This document shows positions 47,111 through 56,286 of a stretch of 62,279 bases of DNA, piece after piece (the stretch's first letter is position 1; the number at the start of each line of letters is the position of its first letter). The stretch covers positions 1-62,279 of IMG/VR virus record IMGVR_UViG_3300032116_000190; one strand, 5' to 3'. The notes beneath the pieces were generated by a model. It saw nothing but the letters and a program-made list of their open reading frames with translations. It did no database searches and was not told where the DNA came from. The DNA is from a virus. The position numbers were made by a program, and so were the translations under genes.

Positions 47111-47374
47111 TTATTTTATATCGTATCGGGTAGAAAAATGCTCTATCCTATCACCAAAGCAAAGCTTTAGCCAAACTTCTTGCTCTTTAGTAGTAGTAAT
47201 AATTTGGGTGTTGTGATTTACCTTAACCCAGCTATTATTATGAAATCCTATAGTGTCTATGGGATAATCGTCTGTTACTATTGAGTAATTGACACCTGCC
47301 CGTTGAAGCATTTCAAGATCGTCTCTTGTTACTTCTCCGAGCAGGTACCAAACTTTAGTGACAACTTGTGTCAA
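47111..47374 (-). CDS. Hypothetical protein (87 aa, TTG start)
   Basis: The TTG at 47374 has AGGG five bases upstream and lies just past the peroxiredoxin stop. An ATG at 47401 is the alternative. The protein (TQVVTKVWYLLGEVTRDDLEML) is alpha/beta with a WVKVNHNTQIITTT strand. Function unknown. Confidence 0.55.
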   Translation of the reverse strand: MTQVVTKVWYLLGEVTRDDLEMLQRAGVNYSIVTDDYPIDTIGFHNNSWVKVNHNTQIITTTKEQEVWLKLCFGDRIEHFSTRYDIK

Positions 47375-47375
47375 A

Positions 47376-47909
47376 TTATCCCTGCAAATATGCAAGAACA
47401 TTTTCTGGTGAAGTCTCACCATACGGATCATCTTCCGCATTGTGTGCAATGTTAGGTTCAATAAACCACTTTTCAATCACGCCATTGTCAACAACAACAG
47501 CATAACGCCAAGAACGAACACCAAATCCAAGATTATCCTTCTGCACTAGCATGTTCATCTGACTAGTGAAAAGGCCCGAACCATCGGGAATAACCTTAAC
47601 GTTCTGAATGTTTTGGTCCTTTGCCCAGCAATTCATCACAAATGAGTCATTGACCGAAATACAGTAGATTTCGTCAATACCAAGCTCCTTGAACTTTTCA
47701 TAGTTCTGTTCAAAGCCCGGAAGCTGATAGGTTGAGCAAGTAGGAGTGAATGCGCCCGGAAGCGAAAACAGAACTACTCGCTTACCAGCAAAGTATTCGT
47801 ATGAGGTAACATCCTGCCAGCGGAAGGGATTTGGACCTTCAACTGATTCATCACGAACACGAGTCTTAAAGACTACGGCAGGGACAATAGTTGGTAACTG
47901 TTCAATCAT
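47376..47909 (-). CDS. Peroxiredoxin, Prx5/AhpE type (177 aa)
   Basis: LFSLPGAFTPTCSTYQLPGFEQ carries the peroxidatic Cys with Pro and Thr at the expected places. The first 30 residues and the FTSQMNML region match the Prx5 branch. It detoxifies peroxides, probably with glutaredoxin at 56.0 kb. AAGGAAATAA precedes the ATG. Confidence 0.88.
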   Translation of the reverse strand: MIEQLPTIVPAVVFKTRVRDESVEGPNPFRWQDVTSYEYFAGKRVVLFSLPGAFTPTCSTYQLPGFEQNYEKFKELGIDEIYCISVNDSFVMNCWAKDQNIQNVKVIPDGSGLFTSQMNMLVQKDNLGFGVRSWRYAVVVDNGVIEKWFIEPNIAHNAEDDPYGETSPENVLAYLQG

Positions 47910-47919
47910 AATTATTTCC

Positions 47920-48276
47920 TTATAATACCATAGCAATAATTGCCACATAAGTTAATTGGTGAACTAGCTGATCTAATCCAGTTAGCTGCCAAAATTCATT
48001 ATGCGTAGTTGCTCCCCAACCCTTTATACGATTGATGTTCATCTTCGCATAGTCTGTCCAATAGTGAACAGTAAACTCAAATGCCATTGCCGCTAATGCA
48101 ATGACAGGAGTAGTGAAAAACAAAAGAATAATAAACGTAGTAACTGCATGGAGGCCAGAGTGTACGATGCCTCCCCAGTGTCCTAGCTTTCCCTTATTTT
48201 GCCACATATAAGCAGGTTGGTAATAGAAATCCCAAATGAAGTGCTTAACAAGCAGTAATGTCAAAAGAGTAATCAT
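47920..48276 (-). CDS. DUF3307-type membrane protein (118 aa)
   Basis: MITLLTLLLVKHFIWDFYYQPAYMWQNKGK matches the start of DUF3307 proteins; three to four hydrophobic segments follow. AAGGTTGG precedes the ATG. Function unknown. Confidence 0.7.
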   Translation of the reverse strand: MITLLTLLLVKHFIWDFYYQPAYMWQNKGKLGHWGGIVHSGLHAVTTFIILLFFTTPVIALAAMAFEFTVHYWTDYAKMNINRIKGWGATTHNEFWQLTGLDQLVHQLTYVAIIAMVL

Positions 48277-48294
48277 ATTACCAACCTTATCTTT

Positions 48295-48368
48295 TGGCGC
48301 CCCTGACAGGAATTGAACCTGCAATCATGGGTTTTAGAAGCCCGTGTGAACCACTCAGCCTCAAGGGC
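48295..48368 (-). tRNA. Solitary tRNA-like gene, CTA (amber) anticodon likely
   Basis: The acceptor (GCCCTTG with CAGGGGC), T arm and CCA are good. The best loop is TTCTAAA, giving CUA that would read UAG, within a stem of three G-C pairs flanked by two C-A mismatches. Shifting by one base gives TCT (Arg) with worse pairing. The D arm does not form a normal stem, so function is uncertain. Confidence 0.5.
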
Positions 48369-48376
48369 GCTTAACC

Positions 48377-49183
48377 TTAGCGGTTATTACCGACGTTGAT
48401 AATACCCTTGAAGTCGTAAGGGACAACAACAGTGTTGACCTTGCCAGCCTTCACGCCTTCTGCGATATCCTGTAGAGCCATAGCAGCCATGTACTCGGTA
48501 GCACCACGGTTAGCATTAAGTGCAGCAATACGCTGTGCTTCAAGACGGGCAGTCTGAACTTCAACTTCCTTACGCTTCTGTTCGTTCTGTGCCTGAACAA
48601 GAGCATTAGCAGATGCTACAATGTTTGCAGCAGGCTTGATCTGGCGAACAAGAACCTGCGAGACAGTGATAGCGCCGTCAAGCTTTTCAGCAGCAAGCTG
48701 GTTGACGATTTCCTGGCGAACAAGCTGTTCAATTTCAGCACGATTGTCTGCCATCTTCAACGACTCGTAACGACGAGCGACCTTGTATGCAGCGTTGCGA
48801 CCAAGCTGACGAACATAGTTATACATCAACAGAGTATCGCCTTCTTCGGTTTCAGTGTGGAAACCGCGATTCTTTTCAATGTAAAGTTCTGCAACAGCAG
48901 TTGGGTTGATTGAATATACAACAGCCATATCGAAGTCGGATACAGTAGAGTTGTCACTAGCAAGGGGAGTCAAGTCAGCGATATCTACCTGAACGTCCTT
49001 AGTTGGGAAAGTGAGAACTTCACCGAAGATAGTCTGATTGATTGAACCAGGCTGGAGTTCAGTAGTCTCAATCGTCTTATCAAAAGAACGACGGACACCA
49101 ACTTCACCAGTTTCAATACGAGTACATGCAGCAGTCGTGGCCATAAGACCGGCGAGAACAGCAACCTTAGCAATACGATTCAT
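48377..49183 (-). CDS. SPFH/prohibitin-like lipoprotein (268 aa)
   Basis: The signal MNRIAKVAVLAGLMATTAAC gives a lipidated Cys20. GEVGVRRSF...LQPG through VVYSINPTAVAELY is the SPFH core, followed by a long helix (EQKRKEVEVQTARLEAQRIAALN) typical of prohibitins. T4-like phages often carry such a protein; a membrane-scaffold role is assumed. Confidence 0.85.
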   Translation of the reverse strand: MNRIAKVAVLAGLMATTAACTRIETGEVGVRRSFDKTIETTELQPGSINQTIFGEVLTFPTKDVQVDIADLTPLASDNSTVSDFDMAVVYSINPTAVAELYIEKNRGFHTETEEGDTLLMYNYVRQLGRNAAYKVARRYESLKMADNRAEIEQLVRQEIVNQLAAEKLDGAITVSQVLVRQIKPAANIVASANALVQAQNEQKRKEVEVQTARLEAQRIAALNANRGATEYMAAMALQDIAEGVKAGKVNTVVVPYDFKGIINVGNNR

Positions 49184-49197
49184 TTTACTTTATATCC

Positions 49198-49374
49198 TTA
49201 AAAGAGTAGAACAATTGTTACAGCGACAATAGTTGCTAGCAACGTACACAACATACTATAGCCTGCCCACTTAGTCAAGCTAATTTTTTCTTTTCGGGTA
49301 AATCGTCTAAAGAGGTCAATACCAAAAAAGAAAATCAGAAAAAGTGAGATAAAGGCGATAATCATCTTAACCAT
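49198..49374 (-). CDS. Small two-pass membrane protein (58 aa)
   Basis: Hydrophobic segments at 4-19 and 37-58 are separated by a basic loop (RRFTRKEKISLTK). It lies directly upstream of the SPFH gene and behind an early promoter. Function unknown. Confidence 0.65.
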   Translation of the reverse strand: MVKMIIAFISLFLIFFFGIDLFRRFTRKEKISLTKWAGYSMLCTLLATIVAVTIVLLF

Positions 49375-49406
49375 AAATAGGTCTCCTTAGTGTTTACGAA
49401 GATTAA

Positions 49407-49435
49407 GATATAACACGTAGCTAGAGGATTGTCAA
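49407..49435 (-). promoter_or_regulatory. Early promoter
   Basis: TTGACA, 17 bp, TATATC. Confidence 0.75.
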
Positions 49436-49686
49436 GAGTTTTGGTTGCCCGTTTTGCAGCTTTCTGCAAAACGCTTTTCTTGTAGTGTAGGTTTACCGAA
49501 AACCTTTTCTGAATGACATACAAGACATTTAGGATTGCCACAATCTAGTGCATGACGCTTTGCGTAACGATGTGGCTGATTGTGCGGATGAGTTGTGCCT
49601 AGCGATTTAGCAATACGCACTTGCTTTTTGATTGCGTTTGCTGTGCGATGTAGGCGTGTAGCTTTCTTACTTTTATCGTCGCTCAC
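49432..49686 (-). CDS. Small basic zinc-finger-like protein (84 aa, GTG start)
   Basis: IKKQVRIAKSLGTTHPHNQPHRYAKRHALDCGNPKCLVC is a recurrent bacterial/phage motif with CxxxxCxxC. The GTG overlaps the TGA of the upstream gene (GTGA). Function unknown. Confidence 0.7.
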   Translation of the reverse strand: MSDDKSKKATRLHRTANAIKKQVRIAKSLGTTHPHNQPHRYAKRHALDCGNPKCLVCHSEKVFGKPTLQEKRFAESCKTGNQNS

Positions 49687-49835
49687 TTGTTTCTCGTTTT
49701 TGGGGTTTGTGAGTTCTTTTGCTTGTTTATCATTTCTTGTTGCTGCTGTCTGGTCCAGCCCATTCTTTTAATGTTTCCGGAATCCATTAAATCTTGAATA
49801 AGCTTTTTGCCAGTTCCCATATTATTCAAATCCAT
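49683..49835 (-). CDS. Small Gln-rich protein (50 aa)
   Basis: MDLNNMGTGKKLIQDLMDSGN followed by a QQQQ helix and basic tail. Coupled to the next gene through a GTGA overlap. Function unknown. Confidence 0.55.
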   Translation of the reverse strand: MDLNNMGTGKKLIQDLMDSGNIKRMGWTRQQQQEMINKQKNSQTPKTRNK

Positions 49836-49930
49836 TTTCGTCTCTCACTAACCAACCTAATTTAAGTAGGACGGCCCATTGGTTTTAGGATCGTCCATAA
49901 GTCCCTTTTCAGTTTGATGTTCTATAGCGT

Positions 49931-50071
49931 TTAGGGCTTTTTGCTATTTTTTTCATATTGTTCAATTCTGCTTAACATCCAAGATACTAAAAAATAGACG
50001 CCGACACTAATGAGTATGCCGGCGCCTACTAAAATTGACATAGCTAAGAGAAAGTTTAACAATACTGTCAT
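49931..50071 (-). CDS. Small membrane protein (46 aa)
   Basis: One hydrophobic segment (residues 3-32), then a charged tail. TATAAATA lies five bases before the ATG; no ribosome site. Function unknown. Confidence 0.5.
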   Translation of the reverse strand: MTVLLNFLLAMSILVGAGILISVGVYFLVSWMLSRIEQYEKNSKKP

Positions 50072-50076
50072 TAAAG

Positions 50077-50084
50077 TATTTATA
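50077..50084 (-). promoter_or_regulatory. Perfect late promoter abutting an ATG
   Basis: TATAAATA then CTTTA and the ATG at 50071; leaderless arrangement. Confidence 0.6.
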
Positions 50085-50180
50085 CTAGATAATCCTATAC
50101 CCTAGAACAATTAGTCCTAGAGCAAGCAAAGTATAGCAACCAATCTGTAACCAATTTGAGTTAGTGTAAAGCCAATTCAT
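50085..50180 (-). CDS. Micro membrane protein (31 aa)
   Basis: MNWLYTNSNWLQIGCYTLLALGLIVLGYRII: a single hydrophobic segment, AAGGAG upstream, TAG stop. Function unknown. Confidence 0.45.
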   Translation of the reverse strand: MNWLYTNSNWLQIGCYTLLALGLIVLGYRII

Positions 50181-50192
50181 GATCAAAACTCC

Positions 50193-50411
50193 TTACTGGA
50201 TTTCATTTTCTTTTGCTTGCTGAATCAAGCTATTTTGGTAAGTGATGCGTTCAGTCAAGATAGTTACTGCCTCTGGGCATCGCAACAGAACTTCACGCAA
50301 CGTGCTTTCAAGGTACCCTGCACGATATGACATACTGTGTACCGGGTCCCCAGTAAGTACAGCAGTGTTTGCTAGCATCTTGTCAATCAAATCAGATGTA
50401 GATACAGTCAT
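50193..50411 (-). CDS. Hypothetical protein (72 aa)
   Basis: Helical; AAAGGAG precedes the ATG. No family recognised. Confidence 0.6.
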   Translation of the reverse strand: MTVSTSDLIDKMLANTAVLTGDPVHSMSYRAGYLESTLREVLLRCPEAVTILTERITYQNSLIQQAKENEIQ

Positions 50412-50463
50412 AAGTAACTCCTTTCAAGCGATACAGAGACACTACATGAAAAATACTAATCTG

Positions 50464-50907
50464 TCAAGCGATTTCTTGAGTCTTGAACCATTTTAGGACA
50501 TTTTCCTTGCGCTTGTCAAAAAAGGAAACGTCCATACCAAAGTGCTTCTTGCTCTTGAACAGAAGGCCCTGCCAGGCATAGCCACCTGCATTCTTGGGAC
50601 GATACTTCCACTTAAGCTGTCCGACAACTTCGCCGTTCTTCTTAACAGCAAAAGTGTGAAACTTTTCGCTGGGAAGATCAGCAAAGCCATCCTTGACCTT
50701 AGCAAGGGCCCACTTGACTACGGGAGTATACGGACGAGCAACCTGTTCATCAATGTAAACAGTGCGACCATCTTCGGTCTTGATAATGATATCCTGAATA
50801 TATTCTTCGGGGTCGTCGGTACGAGCAACAAACTTACCAATCACTTCAATTTCGTCGCCGGCTTCGTTGTATTCAAAGCCGCGTACAAGATCACCAACCT
50901 GAAACAT
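50464..50907 (-). CDS. Hypothetical protein with N-terminal barrel (147 aa)
   Basis: MFQVGDLVRGFEYNEAGDEIEVIGKFV suggests an SH3/KOW-like barrel, followed by a basic aromatic C-terminal domain. Own early promoter. Function unknown. Confidence 0.65.
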   Translation of the reverse strand: MFQVGDLVRGFEYNEAGDEIEVIGKFVARTDDPEEYIQDIIIKTEDGRTVYIDEQVARPYTPVVKWALAKVKDGFADLPSEKFHTFAVKKNGEVVGQLKWKYRPKNAGGYAWQGLLFKSKKHFGMDVSFFDKRKENVLKWFKTQEIA

Positions 50908-50936
50908 GAGAGACTCCTCGTTTTTGCTATAGTCTT

Positions 50937-50965
50937 GTTATAGCAAAATGGGCAAAGAATGTCAA
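50937..50965 (-). promoter_or_regulatory. Early sigma70-type promoter
   Basis: TTGACA, spacer TTCTTTGCCCATTTTGC, TATAAC. Confidence 0.85.
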
Positions 50966-50977
50966 CCGATTATTTTG

Positions 50978-51250
50978 TTACGCAGCTTCTTTTTCGCCAC
51001 GAGCAATCTGAATATCAATGTCACGGAAAGTAACGACAAACTTCATCATTTCAAGAGAAGTGTCAGCTAGTACAGCAATTGAATACTTTGACGGCGACTT
51101 CTCGTTGTAATATTCAACGTGAATCCAATCAATCATGTCGCCGGCGGCATTCTTAGCACGAACAATGCGAATCACTTCGCCGCGGATTGTACCAGCAGCA
51201 GATTCATAGCGAACACGATCACCGATGAGAACAGTTTTAGGAGCAGACAT
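50978..51250 (-). CDS. Small KOW/SH3-like protein (90 aa)
   Basis: VLIGDRVRYESAAGTIRGEVIRIVRAKN, a small barrel similar in plan to its downstream neighbour. Own promoter. Function unknown. Confidence 0.65.
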   Translation of the reverse strand: MSAPKTVLIGDRVRYESAAGTIRGEVIRIVRAKNAAGDMIDWIHVEYYNEKSPSKYSIAVLADTSLEMMKFVVTFRDIDIQIARGEKEAA

Positions 51251-51282
51251 ATGTAAAGCCTTTCGTTACTCTGTATTTAACT

Positions 51283-51311
51283 GTTATATCAGTTTTGGGT
51301 AACCGTGTCAA
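51283..51311 (-). promoter_or_regulatory. Early sigma70-type promoter
   Basis: TTGACA, 17 bp with ACCCA, TATAAC; overlaps the metK stop. Confidence 0.8.
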
Positions 51312-52405
51312 CCAAAAAGATCAACTTTTTCCCAGGGTAGGTACGATTTTCCAAAATGACCATAGTTAGTAGAAGCACTATAAATTGGCCTAAACATATC
51401 AAATCTATCAATAATTCCCTTAGGAGTTAGATCAACGTTTTCACGAATATACTTTTCTAGGTCCTTACTTTCGCCGTCACTGTCAACATAGAAGCTAGTA
51501 GGTTCTTCAACACCAATTGCATAGCTTAGCTGAATCTGTGCCCACGATGCCTTGCCGCTAGCAACGATGTTCTTTGCAAGATAACGAGCCATATATGCAG
51601 CAGAGCGGTCGACCTTAGTTGGATCCTTGCCTGAGAATGCTCCACCTCCGTGCGGCGCTGCCCCACCGTAAGTATCCACAATAATTTTTCTTCCCGTCAA
51701 GCCAGTGTCGCCATCTGGACCGCCAATAACGAATCTACCGGTTGGGTTGATTAGGAACTGGGTATTATCATCAATCAGCTCCGTTGGGACAACTGCACGG
51801 ATAATTTGTTCAATTCCATTACGAACTTCTTTGATATCTACATCTGGATGATGCTGCGATGAGCAAACAATCTTGTCAATTCTATTGACTGTCCCATCGT
51901 CATTGTATTCTACAGTTACCTGACTCTTGCTGTCAGGGCCCATCCAAATCTGATTCTCATTCTTTCTCAGATGAGCAAGTGCTTCAACAATTCTATGACT
52001 ATAAAATAATGGGGCAGGCATATGATTTTCTGTTTCGTCACATGCGTAGCCGAACATTAGGCCCTGATCTCCAGCGCCAAAATTATCAGTGCCTAATGCA
52101 ATGTCTGGACTTTGCCCATGCATTAGATTAACAATGTTTACAGTATTCCAGTGAAAACCTTCTTGCTCGTATCCTATATTCTTGATAACTTTCTTCACCA
52201 TGTAGTCTAAGTCTAAAGAATCAATTTCTCCTTTATACTCTCCTGCCAAGATTACTGAATTCGTAGTCACGAGTGTTTCACACGCACACCTTACTGCCGG
52301 GTCCATCGCTGTCATAAACATGTCAAGAATTCCATCACTGATGGCATCTGCAATTTTGTCTGGGTGTCCTTCCGACACCGATTCACTGGTAAATAGATAT
52401 GGCAA
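51308..52405 (-). CDS. metK: S-adenosylmethionine synthetase
   Basis: The 365-residue protein (host enzymes about 384) keeps SEGHPDKIADAISDGILD, GAGDQGLMFGYA and GGGAFSGKDPTKVDRSAAY, the ATP- and metal-binding motifs. It makes SAM from ATP and methionine. Phages may use it to refill SAM for methylation or polyamines; a SpeD-like gene lies in the tRNA array. Confidence 0.95.
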   Translation of the reverse strand: MPYLFTSESVSEGHPDKIADAISDGILDMFMTAMDPAVRCACETLVTTNSVILAGEYKGEIDSLDLDYMVKKVIKNIGYEQEGFHWNTVNIVNLMHGQSPDIALGTDNFGAGDQGLMFGYACDETENHMPAPLFYSHRIVEALAHLRKNENQIWMGPDSKSQVTVEYNDDGTVNRIDKIVCSSQHHPDVDIKEVRNGIEQIIRAVVPTELIDDNTQFLINPTGRFVIGGPDGDTGLTGRKIIVDTYGGAAPHGGGAFSGKDPTKVDRSAAYMARYLAKNIVASGKASWAQIQLSYAIGVEEPTSFYVDSDGESKDLEKYIRENVDLTPKGIIDRFDMFRPIYSASTNYGHFGKSYLPWEKVDLFG

Positions 52406-52460
52406 ATTAAGCTCCTATGATATACACTTAATTATACTAATATCAGGTCGTTGTAAAGTT

Positions 52461-55451
52461 TTATGATACCCAACAATCGCAGTTGCATTCAATTACCTTT
52501 TCAATTGCCTCATCAACGTTATAGGCCGAAGGTAACAAAACGCTTCCTGTATAGTCAGTGTTTAGATTGTCTGGCACATTGTTAGGGTTAAGTTGCTCGG
52601 GTGGTTGCACAGTTACAATGCGTGGAATTTCGGTTGACCCTGACAAACTTGCCGGAACAGTTATCATAACTGATGGGACCGGGACACCTTGAAGTATGGG
52701 AGTAATATCTCCGGGTTTAGTTGATCTAGCAGGAATATAAGTTCCAACGAGAGCAGAATCAGTAGGTATATAAATACCATTTGGATTGGGCTTAACAACT
52801 TGATTGTCCACTTCTGCGGCGAACCAAGCAGGGTTAGTATAGCCCTCTACTTCGTTCAATAGTTCAGGCTGATCATTCTTTATTATATTAAGGATTGGGC
52901 TAGGGATATTATTTTGCACGCCGGCGGCGATAGTTCCATTAGTAGTAAGAGTTTTAACATCATCAGTAGACATATCTACAGGAATATTGTTGTCTAATGT
53001 TATTCCTGCGTTTTGAAGTCTTCGTTGATTTCTTTCTTGTCTCATCATACCAACAGTGCTTTGTCCACCTACTGTAGACAAATCAGTTATAGCCTCAATA
53101 GTCTGTGCCGACATATGAGGTTTAGTATCTTGTGCTAATTCAGGTAATGAATCCACAAATACATTAATAGCTTGCGGATACGGATTAGTAAACGGATCTT
53201 TGGGGATAGTAACAGGAACTAGTGCATTGTATCTAGTTCTTTGTTCAATCATCAATTGAGTTCCCATACTATTCCAATACACATTTAGTTCTTGGGCTTT
53301 TTCTGGGTTGGATGCGGCAATTGATGTGATTTCGGTGTTTGCTTGATCAATATAATTTTGTACTACCGAATTCATTGGGCTAGGCCAGCCAGTAGTACCA
53401 AACGCGGTGTTTGTTCCGCCTGCGTTTGATGTGGGAGGACACTGAACCTGTGCAAACCACCCGCTAGTATTTGTATGACTTCCTCCTGAGACTAGCGTGA
53501 CGCTAGTAAGTCTACCAAAATTAGCTATATCGTTAGGATCTGTTCCGATTGTGCAAGTCGCACTAGCACCAAACGGCAATGAGATTGTTGGGACGGGCGC
53601 TCCACCACGACCATATCCTCCGCCAGGTGTTACTATAGTGAGAGTGTCAATAAAATAATCACTGGGTGAATTGCTGTCAAGAGTAAATGCTAATACAGCA
53701 CCCTCCCATGTAACTGCCAGATACAAGTTATCGTATATTGATTTTAGTGTGGTCGTTTGTACTTCTAAAATTCTGTTATATAGATTTTCCCAGGGATAAG
53801 GTAACCCGCTCATACAACCAAAAAAATCACTCATCGTGTAGGTGCCATATGGACCTGACCCTAATGCTTGCTTTTCAGAAGTATTATCAATCATTTCCTG
53901 ATTAGTTGGCTTGCTAGTTCCCGAAGTTAAGGGCAATCCAACCATGCTTTCTAATGACTTAGTAGCTTTAGCAAACTTTTTGAATGTTACTTGCTCAATG
54001 TTTCTTACTTGTCGCAGTGAGAACGATAGTGCGCCAATTGCAATTGCCTGATCCTGTGGTATGATTCCATACAAGTAAGAACCAAATCCTTTTTCGGGGA
54101 CTGCTATATTTTCAGTAGATAGGGGTGTATCTAAAATCGTCGGTGGGCCCTTAGGTATTTGAATGCCCACATAGTCTTTCATTTCCGGCGTTGACAATGC
54201 AATATTGACCCCGCCGTCTGCATAGATTGGATAGTAAGTTTTGCTATTAGTAGGCAATCCTAAATCGCTATTGTACTTAGGAACTGTTAATGATTGGAAA
54301 CTATTAGGGAATAGTTTCCTAACATCTAATAAATCAGCGAGAGATTCTAGTCCCTGAGTTTTAACTTGCATGGGTGCTAATACAGCTTGTAAGTTTTCGC
54401 CGCGGATAATCAAAAAGGCACTATAGATTTTCTTTTCTTGATCTTTGGTAGGAGTCAATATACTACCAGAAGATAGATTAGTTACGTCAGTAGATTCTAA
54501 ACCGGATGCTAGTAATGCAAGAACCAAATCTTGGATAACTGCATTATTTTGACCCAGTGTCGCTAACAATAGTGAGGGCAAACCTAATGCATCCAATCTA
54601 CTCAAATTAATTAGATTGCCTAAGTTTTCTAAATCTTCTCCAAACTGTCTAGTTGCTAGACTTATACCCATGATATCGGCACTTACCAAATCATCCATGT
54701 TACTATACGAGCCATCCATAAATGTTTGACTATTGTGGGAAGACATTATGATTTGGTTAGAAGAATTGATGAATGCAGCAGATGACATTAATGAAGAACA
54801 AAATTCCTTATATGCCGGTGTTGATGCATTAACAGTATCACCATTCCAATTGAATTCATTCCAAGCCTGCAATGCGTGTAATCTAATATACCCCCACTGC
54901 GTTACTGATTTATTAGGATTAGTAGTGTCGTATGGTATCCAAGTTGCATTTTGCTTTTGGTCAACTACGCCATTTCCTTGTAGAGGATCTGAGTATCCAG
55001 CGAGAGCAGTGGCATCATAGTTTCCATATCCAGATGTTGCGGGTCCGGGATAAGGAGGATTAACTCCGTCTCGTGTAATACCCTGTCTTGCACCATATGC
55101 AACTGCACCAGTAGTCCAATTGCCGGTTGGGTCTATAGCTTGATATGTGGGCGGCTTAGAATTACCTAATGCGCCTATTGAAGTAGAGCCAATTGAAATT
55201 AGATTGTTATAAGTTGCGTCTGAGAGGGTTGCGTTGCTGTTTCCGGGGCCTTGCAAGTATCCATCATTAATTGCATAAGTTAATGTGTGTAAGCAAGTAT
55301 CAGTGACGCATTTTCCTGGAGTATAACTAACGTTTGTTTTGCTAGAACCCATATAAGATGCAGCAACAGGGTTAATAGTTAATCCCTGGTTAAAAAGGTA
55401 AGAACCATTTACGTTTATTCCTAAGGGACTTTGTTTACCTGTATCAGCCAT
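52461..55451 (-). CDS. Large virion structural protein (996 aa)
   Basis: An Asn/Gly/Ser/Thr-rich N terminus (about 1-250), a helical middle and a repeated structural-type segment near 600-670 (PGGGYGRGGAPVPTISL) are present; it ends CNCDCWVS. Its position beside PAAR and Sm-like genes and its composition fit a tail or baseplate protein. No enzymatic motif seen. Confidence 0.65.
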   Translation of the reverse strand: MADTGKQSPLGINVNGSYLFNQGLTINPVAASYMGSSKTNVSYTPGKCVTDTCLHTLTYAINDGYLQGPGNSNATLSDATYNNLISIGSTSIGALGNSKPPTYQAIDPTGNWTTGAVAYGARQGITRDGVNPPYPGPATSGYGNYDATALAGYSDPLQGNGVVDQKQNATWIPYDTTNPNKSVTQWGYIRLHALQAWNEFNWNGDTVNASTPAYKEFCSSLMSSAAFINSSNQIIMSSHNSQTFMDGSYSNMDDLVSADIMGISLATRQFGEDLENLGNLINLSRLDALGLPSLLLATLGQNNAVIQDLVLALLASGLESTDVTNLSSGSILTPTKDQEKKIYSAFLIIRGENLQAVLAPMQVKTQGLESLADLLDVRKLFPNSFQSLTVPKYNSDLGLPTNSKTYYPIYADGGVNIALSTPEMKDYVGIQIPKGPPTILDTPLSTENIAVPEKGFGSYLYGIIPQDQAIAIGALSFSLRQVRNIEQVTFKKFAKATKSLESMVGLPLTSGTSKPTNQEMIDNTSEKQALGSGPYGTYTMSDFFGCMSGLPYPWENLYNRILEVQTTTLKSIYDNLYLAVTWEGAVLAFTLDSNSPSDYFIDTLTIVTPGGGYGRGGAPVPTISLPFGASATCTIGTDPNDIANFGRLTSVTLVSGGSHTNTSGWFAQVQCPPTSNAGGTNTAFGTTGWPSPMNSVVQNYIDQANTEITSIAASNPEKAQELNVYWNSMGTQLMIEQRTRYNALVPVTIPKDPFTNPYPQAINVFVDSLPELAQDTKPHMSAQTIEAITDLSTVGGQSTVGMMRQERNQRRLQNAGITLDNNIPVDMSTDDVKTLTTNGTIAAGVQNNIPSPILNIIKNDQPELLNEVEGYTNPAWFAAEVDNQVVKPNPNGIYIPTDSALVGTYIPARSTKPGDITPILQGVPVPSVMITVPASLSGSTEIPRIVTVQPPEQLNPNNVPDNLNTDYTGSVLLPSAYNVDEAIEKVIECNCDCWVS

Positions 55452-55459
55452 ACATCACC

Positions 55460-55726
55460 TTATGGAACATACACATTAGGACTACCTTGCGATATCTTGT
55501 GTCCGCATGTATTTCCTGACCCAACTCGTAGAACAGGTACTCCCTCAGCAAAAACAGTAGGACTACCCTCAGTAGTCTTAGCTGCTTTATGCTTGTTTTT
55601 GCCGTGAGGAGTAATGTCGCTAACGTGCAATCCTACTGCGATACCATTTGCAAAAACTGTACCGGCACCTCGGACAATCTGTCCTCCTGCATCGTTTTGA
55701 TCACCTTTTCTACTGAGTTGTGCCAT
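55460..55726 (-). CDS. PAAR-like tail-tip protein (88 aa)
   Basis: GDQNDAGGQIVRGAGTVFANGIAVG and a second GSPTVFAEGVPVLRVG, with Cys/His (CGHKI), match the PAAR repeat that caps tail spikes and binds metal. It lies between the large structural gene and an Sm-like gene. Confidence 0.85.
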   Translation of the reverse strand: MAQLSRKGDQNDAGGQIVRGAGTVFANGIAVGLHVSDITPHGKNKHKAAKTTEGSPTVFAEGVPVLRVGSGNTCGHKISQGSPNVYVP

Positions 55727-55729
55727 TCA

Positions 55730-56032
55730 TTATCCTAAAATTAACTTCTTGTCAGGTACTACTAGACCTGTGGTAGCCTCAATATACTTTGACTTGACGC
55801 TTTCATCTGTCAAAGCATGGATTGTAACACTATTACTATTTAGTCTTGTTTCGGCCTTCGGATTTGCAGTAAACAAACTTGCAATCAATCCAAGACCTTG
55901 AGGTCCGGGAGCTACTGAAACTGGATCATGCAGTAATATGTAGTTGTCTTCAATGCTTGTTACTCTAGCAACTACTTCTTCGCCGCTAGTAAGCTTAAAG
56001 GTGTATACTTCACCTGTCTTAATATCTTTCAT
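55730..56032 (-). CDS. Sm-like small protein (100 aa)
   Basis: TFKLTSGEEVVARVTSIEDNYILLHDPVSV is the strand pattern of small Sm-like barrels found in T4-like structural regions. Function unknown. Confidence 0.6.
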   Translation of the reverse strand: MKDIKTGEVYTFKLTSGEEVVARVTSIEDNYILLHDPVSVAPGPQGLGLIASLFTANPKAETRLNSNSVTIHALTDESVKSKYIEATTGLVVPDKKLILG

Positions 56033-56041
56033 TATCTTTCC

Positions 56042-56275
56042 TTATGCTGCGTGTGGGAGCAGTCTTGCTCTGAGTTGGTCAAACCCACCCACATATTCAT
56101 CGTCAATAAAGATTTGCGGGACTGAACGAGCATCAGGAACTGCTGCTAACAAATCTTCCTTGGTGTACGTATCACCAATCTTTCTTTCTTCAAACTCAAT
56201 TCCCTTCTGAGTTAGAAGTGTCTTTGCCTGTACACAATGGGGACAGGCGTCCTTTGACCATACAATTGCTCTCAT
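56042..56275 (-). CDS. Glutaredoxin (77 aa)
   Basis: CPHC at 11-14, the cis-Pro in SVPQIFID and GGFDQL near the end are diagnostic. It reduces disulfides with glutathione and probably recharges the ribonucleotide reductase encoded just upstream. Confidence 0.93.
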   Translation of the reverse strand: MRAIVWSKDACPHCVQAKTLLTQKGIEFEERKIGDTYTKEDLLAAVPDARSVPQIFIDDEYVGGFDQLRARLLPHAA

Positions 56276-56286
56276 TATTTTTCTCC

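Noticed and set aside
48295-48368. A normal tRNA-Arg(TCT) reading of the solitary tRNA
   Set aside because: It needs a stem with only two pairs; the CTA reading keeps three consecutive G-C pairs. Kept as an alternative because the D arm is poor.
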